Origin: UJ101 sp965262705
GTDB lineage: Bacteria; Bacteroidota; Bacteroidia; Flavobacteriales; UJ101
NCBI GenBank assembly: GCA_965262705.1
Contig: OZ253556.1
Coordinates: 558,001 to 622,000 of the forward strand
Length of the DNA: 64,000 nt
Direction of reading: 5' to 3'
A program made the translations under genes and the position numbers. A model generated the notes under the pieces. The model searched no databases, was not told the origin of the DNA, and was given only the letters and a program-made list of their open reading frames with translations. Position 1 is the stretch's first letter. Each line of letters begins with the position of its first letter. Shown here in pieces: positions 9,676 to 17,447 of this stretch.

Positions 9676-9907
9676 GAGACCGTTGCAGAACACATAAAAA
9701 AGCATGAAAAAGAAAGCATTTAGCTTCAAACTGTTTCCTTACTTCGACAGGCTCAGTAACCATCTCAAAGCTTCGACAAGCTCAGCTACCGAGAGTTAAA
9801 TCCTCACAATCAAAAGGTTGCTCCGGTCTTTAATTTTTATCGGGCATTGCATTTCGGCAAACTCAATACAAGCATTTTTTTGCTAAAGTACTTTTTGCAA
9901 CGGTCTT
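9676..9907 (+). mobile_element. Non-autonomous GAGACC element, copy 1 (232 bp)
   Basis: Terminal inverted repeats GAGACCGTTGCAGAA and TTTTTGCAACGGTCTT bound a 232-bp element. It carries the optional internal modules (ACTTCGACAGGCTCAGTAACC, GCTTCGACAAGCTCAGCTACC and CGGCAAACTCAATACAAGC) and the conserved hairpin CAATC-AAAA-GGTTG (one G-T wobble). No clear target duplication is seen. It lies between htpG and the LOG-family gene, with its right end 7 bp from the latter's stop codon. Confidence 0.85.
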
Positions 9908-9914
9908 GAAATAA

Positions 9915-10643
9915 CTAAAAATTCTGTTTAAGCGCATACTTTTTGTAAAAACGATCAATATGCATTACTACTTCCTCAGGAGAATCTACTATTCTGAAAA
10001 GGTTAAAATCGTCTTCAGAAATATTTCCTTCTTTAAGTAATGTATTCTTCATCCAATTCATCATTCCCTCCCAAAAAGTTGAGCCGAAAAGTACAATCGG
10101 GAATCGAACTATTTTTTGGGTTTGTATAAGTGTCAAGGCTTCGAAAAGTTCATCCATAGTGCCCAAACCGCCGGGCATTACGACAAATCCCTGAGAATAT
10201 TTAACGAACATTACTTTTCTGACAAAGAAATAATCAAACTGCAATCTTTTATCAGAATCAATATAAGCATTTAAATTATCTTCAAATGGCAATTCAATTC
10301 CAAGTCCGACCGATTTTCCTATTCCTTCTTTAGCCCCTTTATTGGCAGCTTCCATAATGCCATAACCGCCGCCTGTAAGAATTCCAAACCCTTTTTGTGT
10401 TAAAAGGTAACCAATCTTTTCCGCTGCCTTATAATAAGCGTTTTCATGATTTACACGAGCTGAGCCAAAAATGGAAACACAAGGACCAATCCTTGCCATA
10501 TTTTCAAAGCCATTTACAAACTCACCCATAATTTTAAATAGTGCCCAAGAATCATTGGTTTTTATTTCATTCCAGCCTTTGGGTCTAAATTTTTCGCGTA
10601 TCCTATTCTCGTTTTCTTTTCCTGTCATTTTACTATCAAGCAA
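9915..10643 (-). CDS. LOG-family Rossmann-fold protein (TIGR00730)
   Basis: A 242-residue protein of the LOG/TIGR00730 family, whose characterised members are cytokinin-riboside 5'-monophosphate phosphoribohydrolases acting on nucleotide monophosphates. The signature is clear: GGGYGIMEAANKGAKEG at about 93-109 and PGGLGTMDELFE at about 157-168. The role in this bacterium is unknown, and nucleotide metabolism is the family-based guess. It is flanked on both sides by element copies and seems to be transcribed alone. The start at 10643 gives the usual length with a short N-terminal extension (KENENRIREKFRPKGW). Confidence 0.9.
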   Translation of the reverse strand: MLDSKMTGKENENRIREKFRPKGWNEIKTNDSWALFKIMGEFVNGFENMARIGPCVSIFGSARVNHENAYYKAAEKIGYLLTQKGFGILTGGGYGIMEAANKGAKEGIGKSVGLGIELPFEDNLNAYIDSDKRLQFDYFFVRKVMFVKYSQGFVVMPGGLGTMDELFEALTLIQTQKIVRFPIVLFGSTFWEGMMNWMKNTLLKEGNISEDDFNLFRIVDSPEEVVMHIDRFYKKYALKQNF

Positions 10644-10682
10644 GCCCCAAATATAATAATTTGCTTATTACTTCTAAGGTTG

Positions 10683-10871
10683 GAGAACGTTGCAGAATAT
10701 ATAAAAAAGTATGAAAAAGAAAGTATTTAGCTTCAAACTGCTTCCTTACTTCGGCTGTGCTCAGTAACCATCTCAAAGCTTCGACAAACTCAGCTACCGA
10801 GAGTTAAATTCTCACAACCAAAAGGTTGCTCCGGCGTTTAATTTTTATCAAGCGTTGCATTTTTTTGCTTT
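10683..10871 (+). mobile_element. Right-truncated GAGACC element
   Basis: The left end (GAGAACGTTGCAGAAT), the MKKK-type body with CTTCGGCTGTGCTCAGTAACC and GCTTCGACAAACTCAGCTACC modules, and the hairpin CAACC-AAAA-GGTTG are present. The copy stops after GCGTTGCATTTTTTTGCTTTAG and lacks the TTTTTGCAACGGTCTC end. The AT-rich remainder to 11037 holds nothing recognised. Confidence 0.75.
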
Positions 10872-11037
10872 AGATCAAACTCCATGTTTTTTAATTGGGT
10901 TTAATACGTAAATCTTGTAAAATAAATGGGACTAGGTAAAGAAAAATTTAAAAGATTAATTTAATGAAATTAAGGTTTTTATAAAAACTCCATTTTACTA
11001 ATCTTTAAATCAAAATCTTTAAAAAAATCCTTAAACT

Positions 11038-11715
11038 CTATGAATGATTTTCTATCCATTCTATCATATCCTGGAAATTATTTGTGTTCATTCCATGCCC
11101 GGCGGGGTATTCTTTATACGTATAAGAGATATTCCATTTCTCCATTAAGGGCTTTATTTTCCTTGCATGTTCTATCGGAATAACCGAATCCTGCATTCCG
11201 TGAGAAATGAAAAAATTTATACTAGAAACTTCTTTTACGAAGGTGTGAGGTAAAATCTCAAAGGCAGGATAACCACTTAACGCTATTACATTTTTTATTA
11301 ATCGCGGATATTGCAATGCCAATGAATAACTCAACACACACCCCTGGCTAAACCCGCAAAGTGTTATTTTTTTTTCTGTAAACTTTTCTTTTTCAATAAA
11401 GGCGGTAATGAAATTTTTGATGCTGTCCCGAGCATGAATAGCTTGTTTAAAATTAGAATGTTTCTCTGTTGGCGTCAAATGATGAATATCATACCAACTA
11501 AATCCCTGGAAAGGTGCTTTTCTAATCCCCCGTAAACTGGCTATATGATACTTTGAGGGCAACTGGTCTGCAAAAGAAAAAAGGTCGTTTTCATTGCTTC
11601 CATATCCGTGAATCAATAGCATCAGCAAGGGATCAATTGAATCGATCAGAGGTCGCCTTTCTAAATATTTTATTCCTGATAATTCGTTCATAGTTTTTGC
11701 ACTTAAAGTCCGCAA
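11038..11715 (-). CDS. Carboxylesterase/phospholipase-type alpha/beta hydrolase
   Basis: A 225-residue serine hydrolase of the small carboxylesterase/phospholipase family, which hydrolyses esters and thioesters in the cytoplasm. The oxyanion-hole motif LIHGYGSNEND sits at about 33-43, the nucleophile Ser in CGFSQGCVLSY (about 120), the acid in HGMQDSVIP (about 175) and His in AGHGMN (about 206). Length fits the family. There is no signal peptide. No operon partner is visible; repeats lie on both sides. Substrate is unknown. Confidence 0.9.
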   Translation of the reverse strand: MRTLSAKTMNELSGIKYLERRPLIDSIDPLLMLLIHGYGSNENDLFSFADQLPSKYHIASLRGIRKAPFQGFSWYDIHHLTPTEKHSNFKQAIHARDSIKNFITAFIEKEKFTEKKITLCGFSQGCVLSYSLALQYPRLIKNVIALSGYPAFEILPHTFVKEVSSINFFISHGMQDSVIPIEHARKIKPLMEKWNISYTYKEYPAGHGMNTNNFQDMIEWIENHS

Positions 11716-11814
11716 AGCTAAAAAAATAAGGCAAACTTAAGGTCATTTTTATTTTAAAAAGCGCACTATAGGGTTCGGAGATATAGCTGTAAATTTAATC
11801 TAGAAAAATAAATT

Positions 11815-12047
11815 GAGACCGTTGCAGAACACATAAAAAAGTATGAAAAAGAAAGCATCTAACGTCAAACTGCTTCCTTACTTCGGCTGTGCTCAGTAAC
11901 CATCTCAAAGCTTCGACAGGCTCAGCTACCGAAAATTAAAATCCTCACAACCCAAAGGTTGCTCCGGTGCTTAATTTTTATCGAGCGTTGCATTTCGGCA
12001 AACTCAATACAAGCATTTTTTGTTAGCGTGCTTTTTGTAACGGTCTC
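11815..12047 (+). mobile_element. GAGACC element, copy 2, with target duplication AAATT
   Basis: A 233-bp copy from GAGACCGTTGCAGAAC to TTTTTGTAACGGTCTC. The flanks are AAATT at 11810-11814 and AAATT at 12048-12052, an exact 5-bp duplication. It has both long modules (GCTTCGACAGGCTCAGCTACC and CGGCAAACTCAATACAAGC) and the hairpin CAACC-CAAA-GGTTG. It sits 48 bp from the IS left end. Confidence 0.92.
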
Positions 12048-12094
12048 AAATTTTGTTTTGGTTAAAAAGAAAAAACAAACTATCTTGCAGTGTA

Positions 12095-13368
12095 AAGACC
12101 GTTGCAAAAAGTTTGAATGGGTCTATAATTTTTGGGTTTTAGTTTTTTTATTTTACCTACTCACTTATTGATAGGTTTTTCACTGTTTTTTCATGAATTT
12201 ATTCACTATCAATACTCCTTTATCCTCTTGTTTTCCTCTATTTTTAACGATTAGACGCAAGTAGCCCCGGACTTCGATATAAATTATACCCGATCGCCTC
12301 CATCAGGTTTTGCGTATGCATCTTCGCTATCCCGCTATATCTTGCCACCCCGCCTGAAAACCATCGCTTTATGCTTCCGAATGTCCGTTCTATTTTAAAT
12401 CTTGTTTCCCCTACTCGTTTATTGAACCTCTTCTCAAAATCTGTTAATGGCTTTCCCCTTTTCGCTTTCTTCAGTAGATGATTCTTCAACTTTTTCCTCT
12501 TTAACAAACTCCTATTTCTCTCTGATTCATAGCCCTTATCCCCTTTTAAGGGGATACCCACTGGCAGGTCTGCAGACGCTAAAACCTCCTGTAGATTACT
12601 CCCCTCATTTACACTTGCTTTCGTGCTTACTACTCCAAGTACCAGACCTTCTTCATCGGTAACATAATGCTTTTTATACCCATAATAATACTTGCCTCGC
12701 TTTTTTAACCAAGCCCCTTGTTTATCTACACTTGCCTTATTATCTTTTTTTACCCTCGCCTCTTTTTGCTCTCCGCTATCCCCGGTAATCTTATAACTAA
12801 CCTTGCCTTTCGGTTTTAATGAAGTCTCTACTACACTCGCGTCTACTATCGCTCCTTTTTTGATGATGATTGGATGGCGTTCTAATTGACCGTGGATCTC
12901 CTTAAATAGACGCTCGTAGGCATTCGCCTGTGTCATCGCTGTTCTAAATCTACTCAAAGTACTATGATCAGGCGAGGATTGTTCTATGTGTAACCCACAA
13001 AAATAACTGAAGGAAAGACTGTCATTTATCCTATCTTCCACTTCGTAATCGCTTAAGCCATACCAAGTTTGTAATAAACACATCTTAAATAATAATAAAC
13101 CATCATCACTCGGACTGCCCGTCGCACTTTTACCCTTATTATAAGGGTCGTCTATTATTTTACTTATTTTTTCCCAGTCTAACAAACGGCTTAACTGCGT
13201 GAAAAAAGTCTTTTTTATCTTTCTTGTGCGTAAATCACAAATACTATCGGCTAAAGTAGGATGATGATATATTTTCATGACATAAATAGACTATCTTTTT
13301 AGATAAAATAGCTACTTAGTATCACCTTTTTTTTTATATCTAATCTTTCATTACCTTGCAACGGTCTT
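12095..13368 (-). mobile_element. Complete IS5-like insertion sequence
   Basis: A 1274-bp element bounded by perfect 13-bp inverted repeats AAGACCGTTGCAA (12095-12107) and TTGCAACGGTCTT (13356-13368). Outside them is the 6-bp direct repeat AGTGTA (12089-12094 and 13369-13374). It encodes one transposase on the minus strand. The duplication length is not the 4 bp usual for the IS5 subgroup. Its ends match the ends of the small GAGACC elements: AGACCGTTGCAAAAAG at 12096-12111 is the same as the reversed right end of those elements. Confidence 0.92.
12244..13278 (-). CDS. IS5-family DDE transposase
   Basis: A 344-residue transposase with an N-terminal DUF772-like domain (LLLFKMCLLQTWYGLSDYEV, about 61-80; SPDHSTLSRFR, about 102-112) and a C-terminal DDE nuclease domain. 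The catalytic residues are apparent: D146 in AIVDASVVE, D247 in KGDKGYES and E297 in FKIERTFGSIKRWF. The frame is intact and full-length, so it may still be active. It is the only transposase in the window and lies within a complete IS with matched ends. It is the best candidate for the enzyme that moved the many small GAGACC elements, since the terminal repeats are nearly the same; this is inference. Confidence 0.95.
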   Translation of the reverse strand: MKIYHHPTLADSICDLRTRKIKKTFFTQLSRLLDWEKISKIIDDPYNKGKSATGSPSDDGLLLFKMCLLQTWYGLSDYEVEDRINDSLSFSYFCGLHIEQSSPDHSTLSRFRTAMTQANAYERLFKEIHGQLERHPIIIKKGAIVDASVVETSLKPKGKVSYKITGDSGEQKEARVKKDNKASVDKQGAWLKKRGKYYYGYKKHYVTDEEGLVLGVVSTKASVNEGSNLQEVLASADLPVGIPLKGDKGYESERNRSLLKRKKLKNHLLKKAKRGKPLTDFEKRFNKRVGETRFKIERTFGSIKRWFSGGVARYSGIAKMHTQNLMEAIGYNLYRSPGLLASNR

Positions 13369-13383
13369 AGTGTAATATTTTTG
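13356..13383 (+). promoter_or_regulatory. IS-end-derived promoter for the HU/SPOR gene
   Basis: TTG (13356-13358) lies in the IS right terminal repeat, and TATTTTTG (13376-13383, TAnnTTTG) lies in the host flank, 17 nt apart. The ATG at 13388 follows 4 nt later, so a transcript from this site would be nearly leaderless. The joined pre-insertion sequence has no TTG at an acceptable distance. Confidence 0.45.
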
Positions 13384-13387
13384 TATA

Positions 13388-14359
13388 ATGAATATTGAAA
13401 AGTATATTGAGAGTCTATTGTATAGGTACAACTGTTTAATTATCCCTGATTTTGGCGGATTTTTAATGCAGCCGATATCTGCTCAATTTAATCCCGTGTC
13501 TTATGAGTTTATCCCCCCGGCTAAAAAATTGAAGTTTAATGCTCAGTTAAAGAGTGATGACGGGTTGTTGATTCATTATGTAATGCGGGCAGAAGGTATT
13601 TCTTTTGAAGCGTCTGGAGTTTTAATACAACACATGGTATCCTCTTGGAAAAATAAATTAAAAAAAGGAAGAACGGTTATACTTGAAAATATCGGGCTGT
13701 TTTGTTTAAATAACGAAGGAAGTATTGTTTTTACGCCTTTTGAAAAAGTTAATTACGCAAAATCTTCCTTTGGATTAGCTCCTGTAAAAGCCCGTTATAT
13801 TATGCGTGAAGAACGTGCATTTGATATGAAAACAACTGCCTTTTCATGGAAAAAAGCATCAATTATTAGCGCGTCATTTTTGGTTTTTGCAGGAATTATA
13901 GGATATGTGAATAAAGAGCAAATGAAGTACCAATTAGCTGATATGTTAGGCTCAACTACTCGAACGGTAATAGATTTACCTCATTTTTCTTCAAACTACC
14001 CCGCAATTTATCCACAATCATATGAGAAGGATACTATTTTTCAAAAGTCGTTAGTTCATGCAACAGTGAAAAAACAGGTGAACAGTCAGTTTGAAAAAAA
14101 GCAGGCAGGAGTTACTAAAAAATCACTACAATATCAATTAATAGCGGGAGCATTTAAATATGAAACTAATGCCCAAAAAAAGTTAAAACAGCTTAGAGAG
14201 CAAGGCTTTGACAAATCTAAAATATTGGGCATTTTTAACGGAATGAATATGGTAGCTTATTATACCTTTGAGCACAGAAAAAAAGCGTTAAAAGTGTTGC
14301 GATTATTGAGGAGTCAGGGGAAAGAAGTCTGGTTAAGAAAGCGTAAAGGTTTAAAATAA
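13388..14359 (+). CDS. HU/CCDC81-like and SPOR domain membrane protein
   Basis: A 323-residue protein with three parts. Residues 1-140 resemble the HU-CCDC81 domain pair of Bacteroidota (IESLLYRYNCLIIPDFGGF at the start, KKGRTVILENIGLF later). A transmembrane segment follows at about 157-174 (ASIISASFLVFAGIIGYV). The C-terminal SPOR domain, about 245-320 (YQLIAGAFKYETNAQKKL), is expected to bind denuded septal peptidoglycan. The topology suggests a cytoplasmic HU-like domain and a periplasmic SPOR domain, and a link to cell division is the likely role (inference from domains). The IS end lies only 19 bp upstream of the start codon, so its native promoter has been altered. Confidence 0.85.
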   Translation: MNIEKYIESLLYRYNCLIIPDFGGFLMQPISAQFNPVSYEFIPPAKKLKFNAQLKSDDGLLIHYVMRAEGISFEASGVLIQHMVSSWKNKLKKGRTVILENIGLFCLNNEGSIVFTPFEKVNYAKSSFGLAPVKARYIMREERAFDMKTTAFSWKKASIISASFLVFAGIIGYVNKEQMKYQLADMLGSTTRTVIDLPHFSSNYPAIYPQSYEKDTIFQKSLVHATVKKQVNSQFEKKQAGVTKKSLQYQLIAGAFKYETNAQKKLKQLREQGFDKSKILGIFNGMNMVAYYTFEHRKKALKVLRLLRSQGKEVWLRKRKGLK

Positions 14360-14367
14360 TTGCATTT

Positions 14368-14389
14368 AACATTTAGATTTTTAAATGTT
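14368..14389 (+). terminator. Weak AT-rich terminator after the HU/SPOR gene
   Basis: AACATTTA (14368-14375) and TAAATGTT (14382-14389) form an 8-bp AT-rich stem just after the stop codon. The following tract is only moderately T-rich. Confidence 0.35.
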
Positions 14390-14412
14390 TATATCTTTAA
14401 GTTTTAGCTCTT

Positions 14413-14444
14413 TTGATTTGCTACCTTATATTTTTATAACTTTG
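14413..14444 (+). promoter_or_regulatory. Promoter of the tatA-like gene
   Basis: TTG at 14413-14415 (or 14418-14420) and TAACTTTG at 14437-14444 give spacers of 21 or 16 nt. The start codon follows at 14449 (a second ATG is at 14452). Confidence 0.5.
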
Positions 14445-14448
14445 CTCC

Positions 14449-14751
14449 ATGATGAATATAATTTTATTTATAGGGTTTTCCGAAACAGTTGTTATTCTTA
14501 TCCTTGCTGTGATGATATTTGGAGCAGATAAATTGCCGGAATTTGCAAGAACATTTAGCAAAACCATCCGCCAGATAAAAGATGCATCAGATGGTATAAA
14601 AAGAGAAATCATGAATCCTATAGAAGATATAAAAAAAGAGGTGAAGGATCAGACTAAAGCAATTTCGCATTTTGAAGAGGTAAAAAAAGAAATAGCAGAA
14701 GCACGAGAAGAAATTGAAGAGGTTACAAGAAAGCCTGTTAAACGAGAGTGA
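14449..14751 (+). CDS. tatA: Twin-arginine translocase subunit TatA/B-like
   Basis: A 100-residue MttA/Hcf106-family protein. It has a short N-terminal transmembrane segment (about 5-24, FSETVVILILAVMIFGADKL), the FGxxKLPE hinge as FGADKLPEFA, an amphipathic helix (RTFSKTIRQIKDA) and a charged, probably unstructured C-terminus. This is the pore or receptor component for Sec-independent export of folded proteins. TatA and TatB cannot be separated reliably here; the length and charged tail are seen in flavobacterial TatA/B proteins. It is transcribed alone from its own promoter and converges with the O-methyltransferase gene. Confidence 0.88.
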   Translation: MMNIILFIGFSETVVILILAVMIFGADKLPEFARTFSKTIRQIKDASDGIKREIMNPIEDIKKEVKDQTKAISHFEEVKKEIAEAREEIEEVTRKPVKRE

Positions 14752-14775
14752 TGATATTCATAATTAAAACCCGAA

Positions 14776-15432
14776 TTATAAAGGAAGGGTGATTTTTCGA
14801 GCGATTGAAATTCCATCCCTAATAGGTAATATAATATGTTCTACACGAGGGTCCTGATGTAATTTCTCGTTAAAATTATCTACCGCCTGAATAATTTTGG
14901 CATGTCTATCTTCCGCTTTTATTTTTTCTGTTATGCGCCCCCTCCACAATATATTATCAGAAATAATTATTCCTCCTGGTCTTATTTTATCAATTATTAA
15001 GTCGAAATAACTACTATAATTTACCTTATCGGCGTCAATAAATACTAAATCAAAAGTTTGAGAAAGAGTAGGTATAATGTCTAAAGCATCACCATAGATT
15101 ATTTTAATTTGGGGATGTTGTTTTAAGAACTTTTCATGCAAGTAAGCTAGTTTTTTATCGCGTTCCAAAGAAGTTAGCTGCCCGCCCTTTTTTAGTCCTT
15201 CAGACAGGCATAGCGCAGAATATCCGGTATAAGTTCCTATTTCCAGAATAAATTTAGGGGCTATCATTTTTGAAAATAAACTCAGAAATCGGCCTTGATA
15301 ATGCCCTGAAATAATATGTGAACCATGAATATTCTCTTGTGTATAATCATTTAACGCTTTGATTGCCAGAGGTTCTATATCACATAACTTCTCAATATAT
15401 TGCTCAATAGTCGGATATATTATATTTTTCAT
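14776..15432 (-). CDS. SAM-dependent O-methyltransferase (family 3)
   Basis: A 218-residue class I methyltransferase of the caffeoyl-CoA/catechol O-methyltransferase type. The SAM-binding motif is LEIGTYTGYSALCL (about 66-79). The metal-binding acidic residues are in FIDADKVNYSSYF (about 137-149) and SDNILWRG (about 164-171). Length matches the bacterial family (about 215). The substrate is not predictable; family members methylate small hydroxylated aromatics. It is convergent with tatA, with 24 bp between stop codons. The 247 bp upstream hold a small hairpin (CAAGTAA at 15441, TTACTTG at 15458) and nothing else clear. Confidence 0.9.
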   Translation of the reverse strand: MKNIIYPTIEQYIEKLCDIEPLAIKALNDYTQENIHGSHIISGHYQGRFLSLFSKMIAPKFILEIGTYTGYSALCLSEGLKKGGQLTSLERDKKLAYLHEKFLKQHPQIKIIYGDALDIIPTLSQTFDLVFIDADKVNYSSYFDLIIDKIRPGGIIISDNILWRGRITEKIKAEDRHAKIIQAVDNFNEKLHQDPRVEHIILPIRDGISIARKITLPL

Positions 15433-15679
15433 TTTAATAGCAAGTAATGAATAGGGATTACTTGTTTCTTTTTTTCTCTATGAGATGTTTGATGTCTTCT
15501 AAATTTGTTTTACTTTTTTAGTTTATTTCCTGCAGCAGTATTCATAAGATTATTACCTATAAACTATTTATAACAATATTAGAAACCTTTGTAAGGGTTA
15601 CTTTAACAAAGTCCTCAATAAATGTTCTTAGAAAAGGTAAAAGCCGGCTTCTTGTTGCTTAAAAGAAGAAATTTAAATG

Positions 15680-16063
15680 CTAATTAAATATTTTATCATT
15701 TAAAAATTCATTTATTTTCTTGATATCGGTACCCTTCATAAACTCAAGTTCACAAACTCCAAATCCTGATCCGCACACTTTTAATTCAGCGTCAAGGTCA
15801 AAAGTTCCTGAATTTTCAACAGAAAAAGCATTTATAGATCGCCACGGAATAGAGGTAATACAAACTTTTTTTCCGCGCAGTCCTTGCGGATCAATGATTA
15901 TTAATCTTTTATCTGTAAAAAGTGCTGCATCACGAATGCCCTTATACTCCATTAACACTTTTTCATTATTCATTAAAAAACCCTCATAACGTTTTTTTGA
16001 AGTTCCTATTTCTACACAACGTCCAACATACTTTTTCTCAATAAATTTTTTTTCCCCTGCCAT
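15680..16063 (-). CDS. PH-domain-like small protein
   Basis: A 127-residue protein resembling the bacterial pleckstrin-homology-like fold: a run of strands with ALFTDKRLIIID (about 47-58), then ITSIPWRSINAFSVENSGTFDLDAELKV (about 70-97), and a final helix (DIKKINEFLNDKIF). Such proteins are widespread with unknown roles. It stands alone with AT-rich spacers on both sides. The assignment rests on the motif pattern TDKRL...IPW..I..FSVE, which is typical of the family. Confidence 0.75.
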   Translation of the reverse strand: MAGEKKFIEKKYVGRCVEIGTSKKRYEGFLMNNEKVLMEYKGIRDAALFTDKRLIIIDPQGLRGKKVCITSIPWRSINAFSVENSGTFDLDAELKVCGSGFGVCELEFMKGTDIKKINEFLNDKIFN

Positions 16064-16351
16064 TTTTAATACTATTTATTTTTTTATTTGTGTTTAAAAG
16101 TTAATTATTTTAAACTTTCTTCAAATCTACAAAAACTCTGTAAATCTCATAACCTTTTTAAAAAAAATTATTTTCTTAGATTAACTAACGAGCCTTCGAG
16201 TATAGAGTATAGGAATGCCTGTATAGATCGTAATACTTGTTTTTATAGAATATAAAAAGAGTTTAATGGAGTGGTAAAAAGTAGTTTTAAGAAAAAATGC
16301 TGCTTAGCATTTTATGCTAATAGCCCTTCAGCGTACTAAAAGTATCATTTT

Positions 16352-16515
16352 GAGACCGTTGCAAAAAGCACGCTAACAAAAAAATGCAACGTCCGATAAA
16401 AATTAAACACCGGAGCAACCTTTTGGTTGTGAGGATTTTAATTTTTTGAGAAGGAAGCAGTTTGAAGTTAGATGCTTTCTTTTTCATACTTTTTTATATG
16501 TTCTGCAACGGTCTC
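16352..16515 (-). mobile_element. GAGACC element, copy 3 (164 bp), duplication ATTTT
   Basis: The minimal 164-bp form in reverse orientation, bounded by GAGACCGTTGCAAAAAGC and TGTTCTGCAACGGTCTC. The flanking ATTTT at 16347-16351 and 16516-16520 is an exact duplication. The internal hairpin reads CAACC-TTTT-GGTTG. Together with the near-identical copy at 17132 it forms a direct repeat around apt. The sequence from 16064 to 16346 shows no gene. Confidence 0.93.
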
Positions 16516-16518
16516 ATT

Positions 16519-16550
16519 TTGTAAGTATCTATATAATTTTTATATATTTG
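16519..16550 (+). promoter_or_regulatory. Promoter of apt
   Basis: TTG (16519-16521) and TATATTTG (16543-16550) are 21 nt apart. The TTTTG lies in and next to the target duplication of the neighbouring element, so it was kept when the element inserted. Confidence 0.5.
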
Positions 16551-16580
16551 GTAGATTGTTAAATACAAACTGAATAAGTT

Positions 16581-17105
16581 ATGCTTGAAAATAGGATTAA
16601 ACAAGTTATCGTTGATGTTCCTAATTTCCCTAAAAAAGGAGTTATTTTTAAAGATATTACCCCTATATTTTTAGATGCTATTCTTTGCCGGGATATTGTC
16701 GATGCGTTTGTTAGGGGCGCCATGGGAAAAATTGACTTGGTCTGTGGGATAGAAAGCCGGGGGTTTTTATTTGGTATGAGTATTGCCAACAAATTGGGAG
16801 TTCCTTTTATTCTTATCCGAAAAACAGGTAAACTGCCGGGTGAAACGATTTCTCAAAAATACTTACTCGAGTACAACACGGCAGAAATAGAGATGAACAA
16901 ACACTATATAAAAAAAAATCAACGGGTGTTAATTCATGATGATGTTCTCGCCACCGGCGGAACGGCAGAAGCCTCTGCTCTACTGGTTAAAAAAATAGGC
17001 GCTATTCCAGCACAATTTAGTTTTCTCGCTACACTCGATTTTTTAAAAGGACGTGAGAAAATTGAAAAGTACACTTCTGATATTTTATCGTTGATTCATT
17101 ATTAA
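16581..17105 (+). CDS. apt: Adenine phosphoribosyltransferase
   Basis: Purine salvage enzyme that makes AMP from adenine and PRPP in the cytosol. The 174 residues include DVPNFPKKGVIFKDITPIF (about 13-31), typical of bacterial Apt, GIESRGFLFG (about 57-66), and the PRPP-binding motif VLIHDDVLATGGTA (about 115-128). Length is normal for the family. It is a lone gene between two nearly identical 164-bp elements in direct orientation. Confidence 0.97.
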   Translation: MLENRIKQVIVDVPNFPKKGVIFKDITPIFLDAILCRDIVDAFVRGAMGKIDLVCGIESRGFLFGMSIANKLGVPFILIRKTGKLPGETISQKYLLEYNTAEIEMNKHYIKKNQRVLIHDDVLATGGTAEASALLVKKIGAIPAQFSFLATLDFLKGREKIEKYTSDILSLIHY

Positions 17106-17131
17106 ACAAAAGTCAGTAAGCTATTCTTATA

Positions 17132-17295
17132 TAGACCGTTGCAAAAAGCACGCTAACAAAAAAATGCAACGCCCGAGGAAAATTAAATACCGGAGCAACC
17201 TTTTGGTTGTGAGGATTTTAATTTTTTGAGAAGGAAGCAGTTTGAAGTTAGATGCTTTCTTTTTCATACTTTTTTATATATTTTGCAACGGTCTC
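17132..17295 (-). mobile_element. GAGACC element, copy 4 (164 bp)
   Basis: Reverse-oriented 164-bp form, about 95 percent identical by eye to copy 3 on the other side of apt. The first base is T rather than G (TAGACCGTTGCAAAAAGC), and no target duplication can be recognised. The hairpin is CAACC-TTTT-GGTTG. Confidence 0.88.
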
Positions 17296-17302
17296 TAATT
17301 AT

Positions 17303-17428
17303 GGGTTTGCGGGGTGAACGTTAGGGATAGAAACGGTATCCTTTTTCTTTGGGTCAGCTCTTCTCGCCCCAAAGAAAAAGATAAAGCGGATAGCCCGACC
17401 GACAAAAGGCGGGAACGCCCAAGAAATA
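17303..17428 (+). ncRNA. Structured-RNA-like repeat, copy 2
   Basis: Same layout as the copy at 7501. The first hairpin is longer on both arms (CTTTTTCTTTGGG with CCCAAAGAAAAAG), so the change is balanced. The second hairpin is weaker (GACCGACAAAAGGCGGG). It lies between the convergent genes apt and the LuxE-like gene. Confidence 0.6.
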
Positions 17429-17447
17429 AATAGTAAAAAGCGCTAAA

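Noticed and set aside
12244..13278. Composite transposon made of the IS and the neighbouring element at 11815
   Set aside because: The IS has its own matched ends and direct repeats, and the element has its own AAATT duplication, so these are two independent insertions.
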